NCBI GenBank assembly: GCA_902793995.1
Contig: CADBFP010000001.1
Coordinates: 62,001 to 126,000, forward strand
From: an uncultured Lachnospiraceae bacterium
GTDB taxonomy: Bacteria; Bacillota; Clostridia; Lachnospirales; Lachnospiraceae
Reading direction: 5' to 3'
Length of the DNA: 64,000 bases
In this document: piece after piece, positions 28,922 to 38,058 of the stretch
How the letters are laid out: each line of letters starts with the position of its first letter
Position numbering within the stretch: position 1 is the first letter of the stretch
Program-made: the position numbers and the translations under genes
The notes under the pieces: generated by a model
Told to the model about the DNA's origin: nothing
Databases searched by the model: none
Seen by the model: only the letters and a program-made list of their open reading frames with translations

Positions 28922-29725
28922 ATGACCAGGGAACGATTATTTGAGATAATTGAAAAAAATGAGGAAAAGGACAAACTAAGTGCAGCCTATGATTTCTTCA
29001 TGATAATCATGATTGTCATTAGTTTGATTCCTTTGGCATTCAAGGCTGAAACTCCTTTATTTGCTGCCATGGATAAAATGGCAATGTTAGTTTTTATTAT
29101 CGATTATGCCCTGCGTTGGTACACAGCAGATTACAAATTTGAACGGCATCACTGGTCTTCCTTCGTAAGATATCCATTCAGTTTTATGGCCATTATAGAT
29201 TTGGTTTCTATTCTGCCTTCTCTTAGTTTTATAAGTAATGGGTTTAAGGTTCTTCGTGTTTTAAGAATGTTAAGAGCAATGAGAGTTTTCCGTGTTTTCA
29301 AAGCCCTGCGGTATTCTCGTAGTTTTGAAATCATTGGCAACGTTTTAAGGAATTCAAAACGATCTCTAATAGCTGTGGGAACTCTGGCGATTGGGTATAT
29401 TTTGGTATCTGCCCTGGTGGTTTTTAATGTTGAACCAGAGTCTTTTAATGATTTCTTTGATGCTGTTTATTGGGCAACTGTTTCCTTGACTACAGTAGGC
29501 TATGGAGATATATATCCAGTAACCACAATAGGCAGGGTAATTACAATGGCATCCGCACTATTTGGTATTGCTGTGGTAGCCCTTCCAGCCGGTATTATAA
29601 CGGCGGGATACGTGGAAGAACTTAGGAAGCAGGAACAAATGGAGCAGTCCCAGAAAAAGCTGGCGCAGAAAGCACCCGGCCCTGCTTTGACGGACGGCGA
29701 TGCTGAAGAAAAAGAAGAGGGATGA
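28922..29725 (+). CDS. Voltage-gated potassium channel (6TM, Kv-type)
   Basis: The 267-residue protein carries a voltage-sensor module (S1-S4) and a pore. S4 is unusually complete, with Arg/Lys spaced every third residue near residues 108-125 (KVLRVLRMLRAMRVFRVFKA). The selectivity filter TTVGYGD is near residue 189, between S5 and S6. The C-terminus is a charged helix (EELRKQEQMEQSQKKLAQKA), possibly a coiled-coil tetramerisation stem. ATG 28922 follows GGGAGGA. The body is clearly AT-richer, with A/T-ending codons, than the genes on either side, and it is bordered on both sides by composite repeats, so acquisition by transfer is plausible. Confidence 0.92.
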   Translation: MTRERLFEIIEKNEEKDKLSAAYDFFMIIMIVISLIPLAFKAETPLFAAMDKMAMLVFIIDYALRWYTADYKFERHHWSSFVRYPFSFMAIIDLVSILPSLSFISNGFKVLRVLRMLRAMRVFRVFKALRYSRSFEIIGNVLRNSKRSLIAVGTLAIGYILVSALVVFNVEPESFNDFFDAVYWATVSLTTVGYGDIYPVTTIGRVITMASALFGIAVVALPAGIITAGYVEELRKQEQMEQSQKKLAQKAPGPALTDGDAEEKEEG

Positions 29726-29776
29726 GAGAAAGATTCCAGGCAAAAGATCCTTTTCGAAGATCCGTGAGGGAAGATG

Positions 29777-29862
29777 CGTAGGGGCGGGCATTGCCCGCCC
29801 GCAAAACTCTGACAGGCCGTAACCCCTCGGGCGACCGATGGTCGCCCCTACAAGAATATGTG
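29777..29862. repeat. Composite palindromic element, canonical form
   Basis: GTAGGGGCGGGCATTGCCCG, then CCCGC, the spacer AAAACTCTGACAGGCCGTAA, then GGGCGACCGATGGTCGCCCC and TAC. It is 75-85 bases with inverted GTAGGGGCG ends and two different internal palindromes. Close relatives at 28798 and 31113 share the spacer. Confidence 0.85.
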
Positions 29863-29885
29863 AAGCCTGTTGCCGTAGATCCTTG

Positions 29886-29914
29886 AGGACGGTCATTTTC
29901 GGCCGTCTTTTTTT
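29886..29914 (+). terminator. Rho-independent terminator
   Basis: GGACGG, loop TCATTTTCGG, CCGTC(T), seven T. It closes the channel transcript after the repeat element. Confidence 0.8.
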
Positions 29915-30030
29915 GTGTGTATAACCCTCCATTAACCATGGGAGGAATATCTTCGGGTATGTAAGGAAACAAAATTTCATGTTTCCCATAAAACGACCCG
30001 GAATCCCGGGCCTCTGTAAGGAGGAAAGTC

Positions 30031-30999
30031 ATGTTGGACAACAAAACCATTTACAAAAGAACCCTGACCTTTTCCATTCACCGCCTGCTGTGGGATGTGC
30101 TGACCCTGCTGCTGGCGGCGGTGCTGTGCGTAGCCGGCTTCGTCATTGCGGATAAAACTGCCGGCAAGGGCATCATCGGCCTGGTCATAGGCGCCGTGGT
30201 GGCCCTCATCCTCGCCATCATTCTGACCCGCTTCATATCCTACCGCTATAAAGCGGGGCAGATCGCCATGATGACCAAGGGCATTACCGAGGACGAATTG
30301 CCGGAGGATGTGCTGGGAGAGGGCAAGCAGATCGTGAAGGAGCGCTTTGTTACAGTGGCGGCCTTCTTTGCGGCCACCGGTGTTATTAAGGGGATTTTCA
30401 ATCAGATCGGCCGGGGCATCACCAAAGCCGGGGAGTCTCTGGGGGGTGATACAGGCGGAGCCGTGGGCGGCGCCGTTTCCACCGTGCTCCAGACCATCGT
30501 GAATTATCTGTGCGATTGCTGCCTGGGCTGGGTGTTCTACCGGAAGGGCGTGGGAGCCATGAAGGCCACCTGCGAAGGAGCGGTGCTTTTCTTTAAGCAC
30601 GGCAAAACCTTTGCCAAGAATATGGGCCGCGTCTTCGGCATCGGCCTGGCTACCCTGATCCCTATCGGGGGCGTGTTCGGGGGGATTGCCTACCTGATTA
30701 TGAGCCGTTTCCCTGGTGCCTTCGAAAGCCTGAGCCAGTCCCTGATCAAAATGGCGGAAGAGGGGGCTAAGATCCCGCAGTGGCTCGTCAATCCCTCCAC
30801 CCTGATGATTGCCTGTGCGGCCCTGGTGGGTCTGCTGTTCTGGTCCATGATTCACTCCGTGTTCATCCGGCCCTTCGTGCTGGTGGGGGTGCTGCGGAAT
30901 TACATCAATTCCGGCATGAACGATATTCCTACGGAGGAATCTTTCCACCTGCTGGACGGCAAGTCCAAGAAGTTCCGGGAGGCTCACGCGAAGATCTGA
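30031..30999 (+). CDS. Polytopic membrane protein of unknown function
   Basis: The 322-residue protein starts at 30031 after TAAGGAGG. Two N-terminal helices (about 20-70) are followed by a soluble acidic patch (TKGITEDELPEDVLGEGKQ), a Gly-rich region (GRGITKAGESLGGDTGGAVGGAV, about 130-155) and then at least four more hydrophobic segments, with a short charged C-terminus. The sequence MKATCEGAVLFFKHGKTFAKN resembles cytosolic loops of choline-transporter-like proteins, but I cannot support that assignment. It is monocistronic with a terminator directly after. Confidence 0.7.
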   Translation: MLDNKTIYKRTLTFSIHRLLWDVLTLLLAAVLCVAGFVIADKTAGKGIIGLVIGAVVALILAIILTRFISYRYKAGQIAMMTKGITEDELPEDVLGEGKQIVKERFVTVAAFFAATGVIKGIFNQIGRGITKAGESLGGDTGGAVGGAVSTVLQTIVNYLCDCCLGWVFYRKGVGAMKATCEGAVLFFKHGKTFAKNMGRVFGIGLATLIPIGGVFGGIAYLIMSRFPGAFESLSQSLIKMAEEGAKIPQWLVNPSTLMIACAALVGLLFWSMIHSVFIRPFVLVGVLRNYINSGMNDIPTEESFHLLDGKSKKFREAHAKI

Positions 31000-31020
31000 T
31001 CCTTGCTGTAAGTGTCCCAA

Positions 31021-31057
31021 AAGCCCCTTTTCGCCCTTGCGGAGGGGGGCTTTTTTT
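31021..31057 (+). terminator. Rho-independent terminator
   Basis: AAGCCCC, an inner CGCCCTTGCGG region, GGGGCTT and seven T. Confidence 0.75.
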
Positions 31058-31065
31058 GTTATACT
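31037..31065 (+). promoter_or_regulatory. Candidate promoter for the hut genes, overlapping the terminator
   Basis: TTGCGG (31037-31042), a 17-base spacer and TATACT (31060-31065). The -35 box lies in the hairpin of the previous gene's terminator and the spacer contains its T run. The leader to hutU would be about 350 bases, nearly all repeats. Confidence 0.45.
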
Positions 31066-31112
31066 TGGGGCTGTCTTTGAAAGGACGAAGAAAGATGCGT
31101 GAAGATTGCCTC

Positions 31113-31362
31113 CGTAGGGGCGGGCATTGCGACGGCGCGCAGCGCCTAGTCCTTTAGGGCCCGCCCGCAAAACTCTGACAGGCCGTGATCCCTCGGGCAA
31201 CCGATGGTCGCCCCTGCGAGGATATATCCGTAGGGGCGCATCCCTTGATGCGCCCGCGGGTCGATGAGGGCATTGACCCCTACGGAGACAGTTGCAACCC
31301 GCCTCGTAGGGGCATTGCGACGGCGCGCAGCGCCTAGTCCTTTAGGGCCCGCCCGCATCATG
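31113..31362. repeat. Cluster of palindromic repeats with two 30-base nested inserts
   Basis: The element at 31113-31212 is the same composite as at 29777 (same spacer), but GGGCGGGCATT is followed by a 30-base insert (31129-31158, GCGACGGCGCGCAGCGCC then TAGTCCTTTAGG) before GCCCGCCCGC. A unit with GATGCG/CGCATC arms and another with TCGATG/TTGACC arms follow. A second, identical insert lies at 31317-31346 in a further unit. This fills the gap of about 420 bases between the membrane protein and hutU; no gene is seen in it. Confidence 0.85.
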
Positions 31363-31418
31363 CAGGAAATAAAATAATGAACGACCCACTCAATATATTT
31401 CAAAAAGCGAGGTTCCAC

Positions 31419-33428
31419 ATGAACGAATTGCAAAACGCCATGAAAATCAAGCTGGACTATGAGCTGCCGGCTTATCCCCCTATGGAGGAAAAGTACCGCC
31501 GGGCCCCCCGCCGGGAGGCGAAGCTTTCGGAAAACGACCGGGTCCTGGCCATCCAAAACGCCCTGCGCTACATCCATCCGGACCACCACGCCCAAATGGC
31601 GGAGGAATTTGCGAAGGAACTGGAGGAGCGGGGCCGCATCTACGGCTACCGTTTCCGGCCGGAGGGGGCGCTCCATGGCAAACCCATTGACGAATACAAG
31701 GGCAAATGCATAGAGGGTAAGGCCATTCAGGTGATGATTGACAACAACCTGGATTTTGACGTAGCCCTCTACCCTTATGAGCTCACCACCTACGGGGAGA
31801 CGGGCCAGGTTTGCCAGAACTGGATGCAGTACCGGCTGATAAAGAAGTATTTGGAGGAGCTGACGGATGAACAGACTCTGGTGGTGATGAGCGGCCATCC
31901 CCTGGGCCTCTTCCGCTCCCATAAGCTGGCCCCCCGGGTGATTATCACTAACGGCCTGATGATTGGAACCTTTGACGATCTGACCCATTTCAACCGGGCG
32001 GCGGCCCTGGGGGTGGCCAATTACGGCCAGATGACCGCCGGGGGCTGGATGTATATCGGCCCCCAGGGCATTGTCCACGGCACCTTCAACACTCTTCTCA
32101 ATGCCGGGCGGCTGAAGCTGGGGATCCCTCAGGAGGGGAATCTGGCGGGCAAGCTCTTTATCTCCGCCGGTTTGGGGGGCATGAGCGGCGCCCAGGGCAA
32201 GGCGGCCATGATTGCCGGGGCAGCCTCCATTATCGCGGAGGTGGACGAATCCCGGATTATCACCCGTTATGAACAGGGCTGGGTGAGCCATTGGACGCAT
32301 CATCTTTCGGAAGCCCTGCAGATTGCCCGGGAACATCAGCAGGCGGGGAAGGCCTGCGCCGTGGCGTATCTGGGGAATGTGGTGGATCTGCTGGAATACC
32401 TGTATCAAAACAATGTGCATGTGGATCTCATGAGCGATCAGACTTCCTGCCATGTGCCCTACGAAGGAGGCTATTGCCCCCAGGGCCTGGTGTTCGAAGA
32501 GCGCACCGCCATGCTGAAAAACGACCCCGCCGGCTTCCGCAAGCTGGTGGATGCCAGCCTGAAGCGGCATTATGAAATGATTTGCAAGTTCCATGAGCGG
32601 GGCACTTATTTCTTCGATTACGGCAACAGCTTCCTGAAGGCGGTGTACGACGCCGGGGTAAAATCCGTTTGCAAAAACGGAGTGGACGATCTGGAGGGCT
32701 TTGTGTTCCCTTCCTATGTGGAGGATATTTTGGGGCCCCAGCTTTTTGACTTCGGCTACGGGCCCTTCCGCTGGTGCTGCCTCTCCGGCAGGCCCGAGGA
32801 TCTGGACAAGACGGATGCGGCGGCGGCGGAGTATATTCTTGCCCATAACCGGCGCTATCAGGATTATGATAACTATGTCTGGGTCCGGGATGCGAAGGAG
32901 AACAAGCTGGTGGTGGGCACCCAGTGCCGGATCCTGTATCAGGATGCCTTGGGCCGGATGAATATTGCTCTGAAGTTTAATGAGATGGTGCGGAGAGGGG
33001 AAATCGGCCCCGTGATCCTGGGCCGGGACCACCACGATACCGGCGGTACGGATGCGCCTTTCAGGGAGACCTCCAATATCAAGGACGGCTCCAATATCAT
33101 GGCGGAAATGGCTACCCAGTGTTTCGCGGGGAATGCGGCCCGGGGCATGAGCTATATCGCCCTGCACAACGGGGGCGGCACCGGCATCGGCAATGCCATC
33201 AACGGAGGCTTCGGCATGGTGCTGGACGGCTCCGAGCGGGTGGATACCATTCTGCGTATGTCCATGCCCTGGGATACCATGGTAGGGGTGGCCCGCCGCA
33301 GCTGGGCCAGGAATGAAAATGCCCTCATGGTGGCGGCGGAATATAACGAAATGAATGCCGGTTCGGATCATATTACCCTGCCTTACGAGGCGGATACGGA
33401 GATGATTCGGAAGGTGCTGGGGGAATAA
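31419..33428 (+). CDS. hutU: Urocanate hydratase (long form)
   Basis: Second step of histidine degradation: urocanate plus water to 4-imidazolone-5-propionate, using NAD as electrophile. It is 669 residues, the longer form seen in many anaerobic Bacillota compared with about 555 in enterics; the extra length is mostly N-terminal (RRAPRREAKLSENDRVLAIQNALRYI). NAD-domain and active-site segments are present: SAGLGGMSGAQGKAA, TSCHVPYEGGYCPQGL and RDHHDTGGTDAPFRET. I prefer ATG 31419 (GCGAGG seven bases before); ATG 31377 in frame would add 14 residues. It is first of the hut set, with hutI and hutH downstream. Confidence 0.96.
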   Translation: MNELQNAMKIKLDYELPAYPPMEEKYRRAPRREAKLSENDRVLAIQNALRYIHPDHHAQMAEEFAKELEERGRIYGYRFRPEGALHGKPIDEYKGKCIEGKAIQVMIDNNLDFDVALYPYELTTYGETGQVCQNWMQYRLIKKYLEELTDEQTLVVMSGHPLGLFRSHKLAPRVIITNGLMIGTFDDLTHFNRAAALGVANYGQMTAGGWMYIGPQGIVHGTFNTLLNAGRLKLGIPQEGNLAGKLFISAGLGGMSGAQGKAAMIAGAASIIAEVDESRIITRYEQGWVSHWTHHLSEALQIAREHQQAGKACAVAYLGNVVDLLEYLYQNNVHVDLMSDQTSCHVPYEGGYCPQGLVFEERTAMLKNDPAGFRKLVDASLKRHYEMICKFHERGTYFFDYGNSFLKAVYDAGVKSVCKNGVDDLEGFVFPSYVEDILGPQLFDFGYGPFRWCCLSGRPEDLDKTDAAAAEYILAHNRRYQDYDNYVWVRDAKENKLVVGTQCRILYQDALGRMNIALKFNEMVRRGEIGPVILGRDHHDTGGTDAPFRETSNIKDGSNIMAEMATQCFAGNAARGMSYIALHNGGGTGIGNAINGGFGMVLDGSERVDTILRMSMPWDTMVGVARRSWARNENALMVAAEYNEMNAGSDHITLPYEADTEMIRKVLGE

Positions 33429-33465
33429 ATGACAATTTGCCTGACAGAAAATTGACGGAAGAGGA

Positions 33466-33560
33466 TTCGCCGATGGCGAATCCGGGCGGCTGGTAGTCGC
33501 CCCTACGGGTGAGGATGACAGAAGCTTACATCCGTAGGGGCAATTATTAATCGCCTTCCA
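33466..33560. repeat. Palindromic repeats between hutU and hutI
   Basis: GGATTCGCCGATGGCGAATC palindrome, GGGCGGCTGGTAGTCGCCCC ending TAC, then inverted GTAGGGGCAATTATTAATCG. This is another head-to-head pair with different internal arms (one G-T or mismatch in each). Confidence 0.75.
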
Positions 33561-33602
33561 GGAATGAACGAACGTATGAAAGAACAATGGCAGGGGATGA
33601 CC

Positions 33603-34871
33603 ATGAAGAAATTGCTTATTCATAACATCGGCCTTTTGGCTACACCAGAGGGCAAAACAGCCCGGGGCGGCGCCGCCCAGGGCAAGATCCGGAAGCTGGA
33701 AAATGCCTGGCTTTTGGCAAATGAAAAGGGCCTGATTACGGAAATCGGCCAGGGCCCGGCCCCGGATACTTTCGGTGTTTTCACCGTGATAAACGCCGGC
33801 GGCAGGCTGGTGACCCCCGGCCTGGTGGATGCCCATACCCATTTGGTTTTCGGAGGCTGGCGGCAGAATGAATTCGGTTTAAAGCTCCGGGGGGCCAGCT
33901 ATCTGGAAATTCTGGAAGCCGGCGGCGGCATTTTGTCTACGGTGAAAGCCACCCGGGCTGCCACGGAAGAGGAATTGGCGGAAAAAGCCGGGAAGGCCTT
34001 AAAGGAAATGCTTTCCTACGGCGTCACGGCGGTGGAAGCCAAAAGCGGCTACGGCCTGGACCGGGAAACGGAACTGAAACAGCTGCGGGCCATTGGGCGC
34101 TTAAACCAGGAGGGCCCGGTGGAACTGGCTGCCACCTACCTGGGGGCCCATGCTCTGCCGGCGGAATATAAAGAAAACCGAGAGGAATACCTGCGGCTTT
34201 TGACGGAGGAATGGATTCCGGAAATCGCCCGGGAGGGCCTGGCAGAGTTTTGCGATGTGTTCTGTGAGAAAGGGGTTTTCATGGCGGAGGAGACCCGCCG
34301 GATTCTGGAAGCGGGCAAGCGTCATGGTCTGATTCCCAAGATCCATGCGGACGAGATAGAAGCCATCGGCGGCACGGAACTCACCGCGGAGCTGGGGGCC
34401 GTTTCCGCCGAGCACCTGATCGTTTGTCAGGAAAGCGGCATTCGGGCCCTGGCGGCCGGCGGGACCATTGCCTGCCTGCTGCCCATGACCAGCCTTTACC
34501 TGGGAGCCGCTTTTGCGCCGGCCCGGGAGATGATTAACGCCGGGGTGCCGGTGGCGGTGGCCTCGGACTTTAATCCCGGCTCCTGCCCGGGGCTCAATCT
34601 GCAGCTGGCCATGACCATGGCCTGCCTGAGATACCGGCTTACCCCTGAAGAAATGCTTACCGCCGTCACCTTAAACGGGGCGGCGGCCATAAACCGGGCG
34701 GACCGGCTGGGCAGCCTGGAAGTGGGAAAGCAGGCGGATATGGTGATCTGGAAGGCCGAGGATTTGGAGTATTTGCCTTATCGCCTTGGCAGCAATCTGG
34801 CAGATGTGGTCATCAAAAAGAGTGAAGTTGTTTGGGTGAATGAATACTGTCATCCTGAGGCCGCATTTTAG
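33603..34871 (+). CDS. hutI: Imidazolonepropionase
   Basis: Third step of histidine degradation, opening the imidazolone ring to N-formimino-glutamate. This metal-dependent amidohydrolase has 422 residues from ATG 33603 (AGGGG upstream; earlier ATGs in frame lie in repeat DNA). The metal ligands are visible in VDAHTHLVF near 75-80, plus KIHADE and the late ASDFNPGS segment, and the substrate loop VEAKSGYGLD. The last seven codons and the stop come from a dispersed repeat (TGTCATCCTGAGGCCG), so the natural C-terminus VVWVN has been extended by CHPEAAF-type residues. That should be harmless. Confidence 0.96.
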   Translation: MKKLLIHNIGLLATPEGKTARGGAAQGKIRKLENAWLLANEKGLITEIGQGPAPDTFGVFTVINAGGRLVTPGLVDAHTHLVFGGWRQNEFGLKLRGASYLEILEAGGGILSTVKATRAATEEELAEKAGKALKEMLSYGVTAVEAKSGYGLDRETELKQLRAIGRLNQEGPVELAATYLGAHALPAEYKENREEYLRLLTEEWIPEIAREGLAEFCDVFCEKGVFMAEETRRILEAGKRHGLIPKIHADEIEAIGGTELTAELGAVSAEHLIVCQESGIRALAAGGTIACLLPMTSLYLGAAFAPAREMINAGVPVAVASDFNPGSCPGLNLQLAMTMACLRYRLTPEEMLTAVTLNGAAAINRADRLGSLEVGKQADMVIWKAEDLEYLPYRLGSNLADVVIKKSEVVWVNEYCHPEAAF

Positions 34872-34951
34872 TGTCATCCTGAGGCCGAAGGCCGAAGGAT
34901 CCTATGACTGGAAAGAGGGATGGGATTCTTCGCTTCGCTCAGAATGACACA
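34853..34951. repeat. GTCATCCTGAGG repeat pair overlapping the end of hutI
   Basis: Two direct copies of TGTCATCCTGAGGCCG (from 34848 and 34872), the second running to GAAGGATCC, then an inverted partner GGATTCTTCGCTTCGCTCAG ending AATGACAC. The same family occurs at 8388 and 14441. Confidence 0.8.
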
Positions 34952-35010
34952 GGCAACACAGAACGACACAAGAAATACAAGATAAAATGTATATTATTCG
35001 GAGGTTTATT

Positions 35011-36561
<1,551 letters not shown>

Positions 36562-36564
36562 TCC

Positions 36565-36622
36565 CGTAGGGGCGGCTACCACCCGCCTAAGGAACCAGGG
36601 CGACCAATGGTCGCCCCTATGA
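36565..36622. repeat. GTAGGGGCG palindrome pair downstream of hutH
   Basis: GTAGGGGCGGCTACCACCCG and inverted GGGCGACCAATGGTCGCCCC followed by TAT: a compact element of about 58 bases with imperfect first arms. Confidence 0.75.
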
Positions 36623-36650
36623 GGAATACACAAATAAAGGAGGTACTACT

Positions 36651-37217
36651 ATGTTTAAATCTTTAGGAAACAATGCTTCAGTATTTCCCATGCCGGTTCT
36701 GATGATCGCCACTTACGACGAAAACAGGGTGGTGGATGTGATGAACGCGGCCTGGGGCATGAACTGCGACCCGGACAAATTGATGCTTTGCCTCACCGGG
36801 ACCCACAAAACCGCCAAGAACCTGCGCATCAGCAAGGCCTGCACCGTGGCCATGGCGGACAGAGCCCACTTAAAGGAGGCAGATTTCTTCGGCATTGCCT
36901 CCGGCAACAAGATGGCGGACAAGTTCGAAAAAAGCGGCATGGAAGCCGTCAAAAGCGAAAAGGTGAACGCCCCCATCATCAAGGGCTTCCCCATTGTGAT
37001 GGAATGCGAGCTGCTGGAAGAAGTGGAGACGGAGCATCTGCACTGCTTTGTGGTGCAGGTGGTGGACACCTTGGCAGAGGAAGCCGTGCTGAAGGAAGAC
37101 GGAAAGCCCTGCATCCACAAGGCGGATCTGGTGCTCTTTAATCAATTCAGAGCCTCTTATATGGCCGTGGGTGAAAAAGTGGGCCAGGCCTGGGGCGAAG
37201 GGAAAGCCCTCTTATAA
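36651..37217 (+). CDS. Flavin reductase-like, FMN-binding split-barrel protein
   Basis: The 188-residue protein resembles the flavin reductase/DIM6-NTAB split-barrel family, which bind FMN and reduce it with NAD(P)H or serve as electron carriers in anaerobes. Typical features are the N-terminal PMPVLMIATYDENRVVDVMNAAW, MLCLTGTHKTAKNLRISKACTVAMAD and DFFGIASGNKMADKFEKSGM, where the Gly/Lys region contacts the phosphate. The start at 36651 follows AAAGGAGG. It is monocistronic by spacing. The physiological partner is not indicated by neighbours. Confidence 0.85.
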   Translation: MFKSLGNNASVFPMPVLMIATYDENRVVDVMNAAWGMNCDPDKLMLCLTGTHKTAKNLRISKACTVAMADRAHLKEADFFGIASGNKMADKFEKSGMEAVKSEKVNAPIIKGFPIVMECELLEEVETEHLHCFVVQVVDTLAEEAVLKEDGKPCIHKADLVLFNQFRASYMAVGEKVGQAWGEGKALL

Positions 37218-37499
37218 ATCGGGACTTTGCTCGTGCTGCAGGGGACGGGTCGTGCGCTCCATAGGCAAATACCGCATGATCCTGGCGCATAGGTGGGAAG
37301 AATTCATATTTGACAGCAGCGATGACATCCCCTTTTTTATCGCTGCTTTTTTTAGATGCATCAGATCCCTGGCCATGTGCTTGCTTCTTCTGGGCTGTGG
37401 TTCAGATGCCCCGAATTACCGGCCATTATAGGAAACTTAAATCTGGGAGATAACGCCTGGTGTTATTTGTGATGACTGGTGATAGATATAAGTCCTGTT

Positions 37500-37570
37500 T
37501 TGCTGAGGAGTTTGATGTGGGCGGCTGATAGCCGCCCCTACAGGGGTTCCCCAGCTCGCCCCTACCTGTG
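37500..37570. repeat. GGGCGGCTGATAGCCGCCCC palindrome
   Basis: A palindrome at about 37519-37541 followed by ACAGGGG, plus a second CGCCCCTAC end near 37556. The interval 37218-37600 holds no supported gene; a short open frame overlapping the flavin reductase end has no ribosome-binding site or recognisable product. Confidence 0.65.
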
Positions 37571-37599
37571 ACTTACTTTTCGAAAGAGCCGAGGGTCAC

Positions 37600-37744
37600 A
37601 AGCTTAATTATATTCGTTTTTTCAAAATTATGTCATTTGATGTCCGTTTTTGGCCTTTTCAATCGTTTATATATATAGAAACAGATTAACCATGGTTAAG
37701 GCTAACTCCTCGCAAATTGGCCTTTTGGGAGGAGAGAAAGGAGG
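37600..37744 (+). promoter_or_regulatory. Shared ECF-type promoter/leader, copy C
   Basis: Core 37603-37680: TTCGTTTTTTCA, GTCATTTGATGTC, TTTTGGCCTTTTCAATCG, TATATATAGAAAC. It then matches copy A almost base for base: CCATGGTTAAGG, ACTCCTCGCAAATTGGCC, TTTTGGGAGGAGAGAA, ending AGGAGG before the mini-ORF. The CTCCTC and GAGGAG blocks can pair around a loop of about 17 bases. The surrounding DNA differs, so this is conserved sequence and not a recent large duplication. Confidence 0.6.
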
Positions 37745-37831
37745 ATGAAGATAGCACAGCACATCGTATTTATGGTAAAAATACTTGGACAAAAAGTGCA
37801 GAGAAAGGAACTGAAAGGAATCGGAGAGTGA
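37745..37831 (+). CDS. Conserved mini-ORF (28 codons), possible leader peptide
   Basis: Begins MKIAQHIVFMVKI and ends RKELKGIGE at TGA 37829-37831. The first nine residues match the mini-ORF at 4411 except for one. A weak hairpin AAGAC/GTCTT with a T run follows at about 37834-37857, so it may be a self-contained short transcript. The AGGAGG abuts the ATG, which is poor for initiation. Function unknown; coding status uncertain. Confidence 0.4.
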   Translation: MKIAQHIVFMVKILGQKVQRKELKGIGE

Positions 37832-38058
37832 GAAGACGAAAGGCCGGTCTTTTTTATGAGTCCCATTGACCTTGTGGCTTTTCCTATTTTGTGTTATTCT
37901 GTTCTAAGAAAGCACAGAAAAGAGGAATTGTGATGAAATCCTTATACCATAAGCTACTTGTATAAATGGTCAACCTGTTAAATATATGTATTTCACTCCC
38001 TATTCACTCTTTTCTTCTAATGGTTTTACATTGAAAACTAATTAAGGAGTGTCAAACG
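37832..38058 (+). other. AT-rich intergenic region with a candidate promoter
   Basis: Contains a likely sigma-A promoter TTGTGG (37872-37877), 17-base spacer, TATTCT (37895-37900). An 11-codon frame (37933-37965, MKSLYHKLLV) follows AGAGG. TTAAGGAG just before 38059 is the ribosome-binding site of the next lipoprotein. No larger gene is visible. Confidence 0.45.

Noticed and set aside
31146..33842. 898-codon open frame antisense to hutU
   Set aside because: A shadow of hutU codon bias running through repeat DNA at both ends.
37171..37431. Possible 86-codon gene overlapping the flavin reductase end
   Set aside because: Starts inside another gene, has no ribosome-binding site and its product has no recognisable pattern apart from a chance lipobox-like CLLLLGCG.
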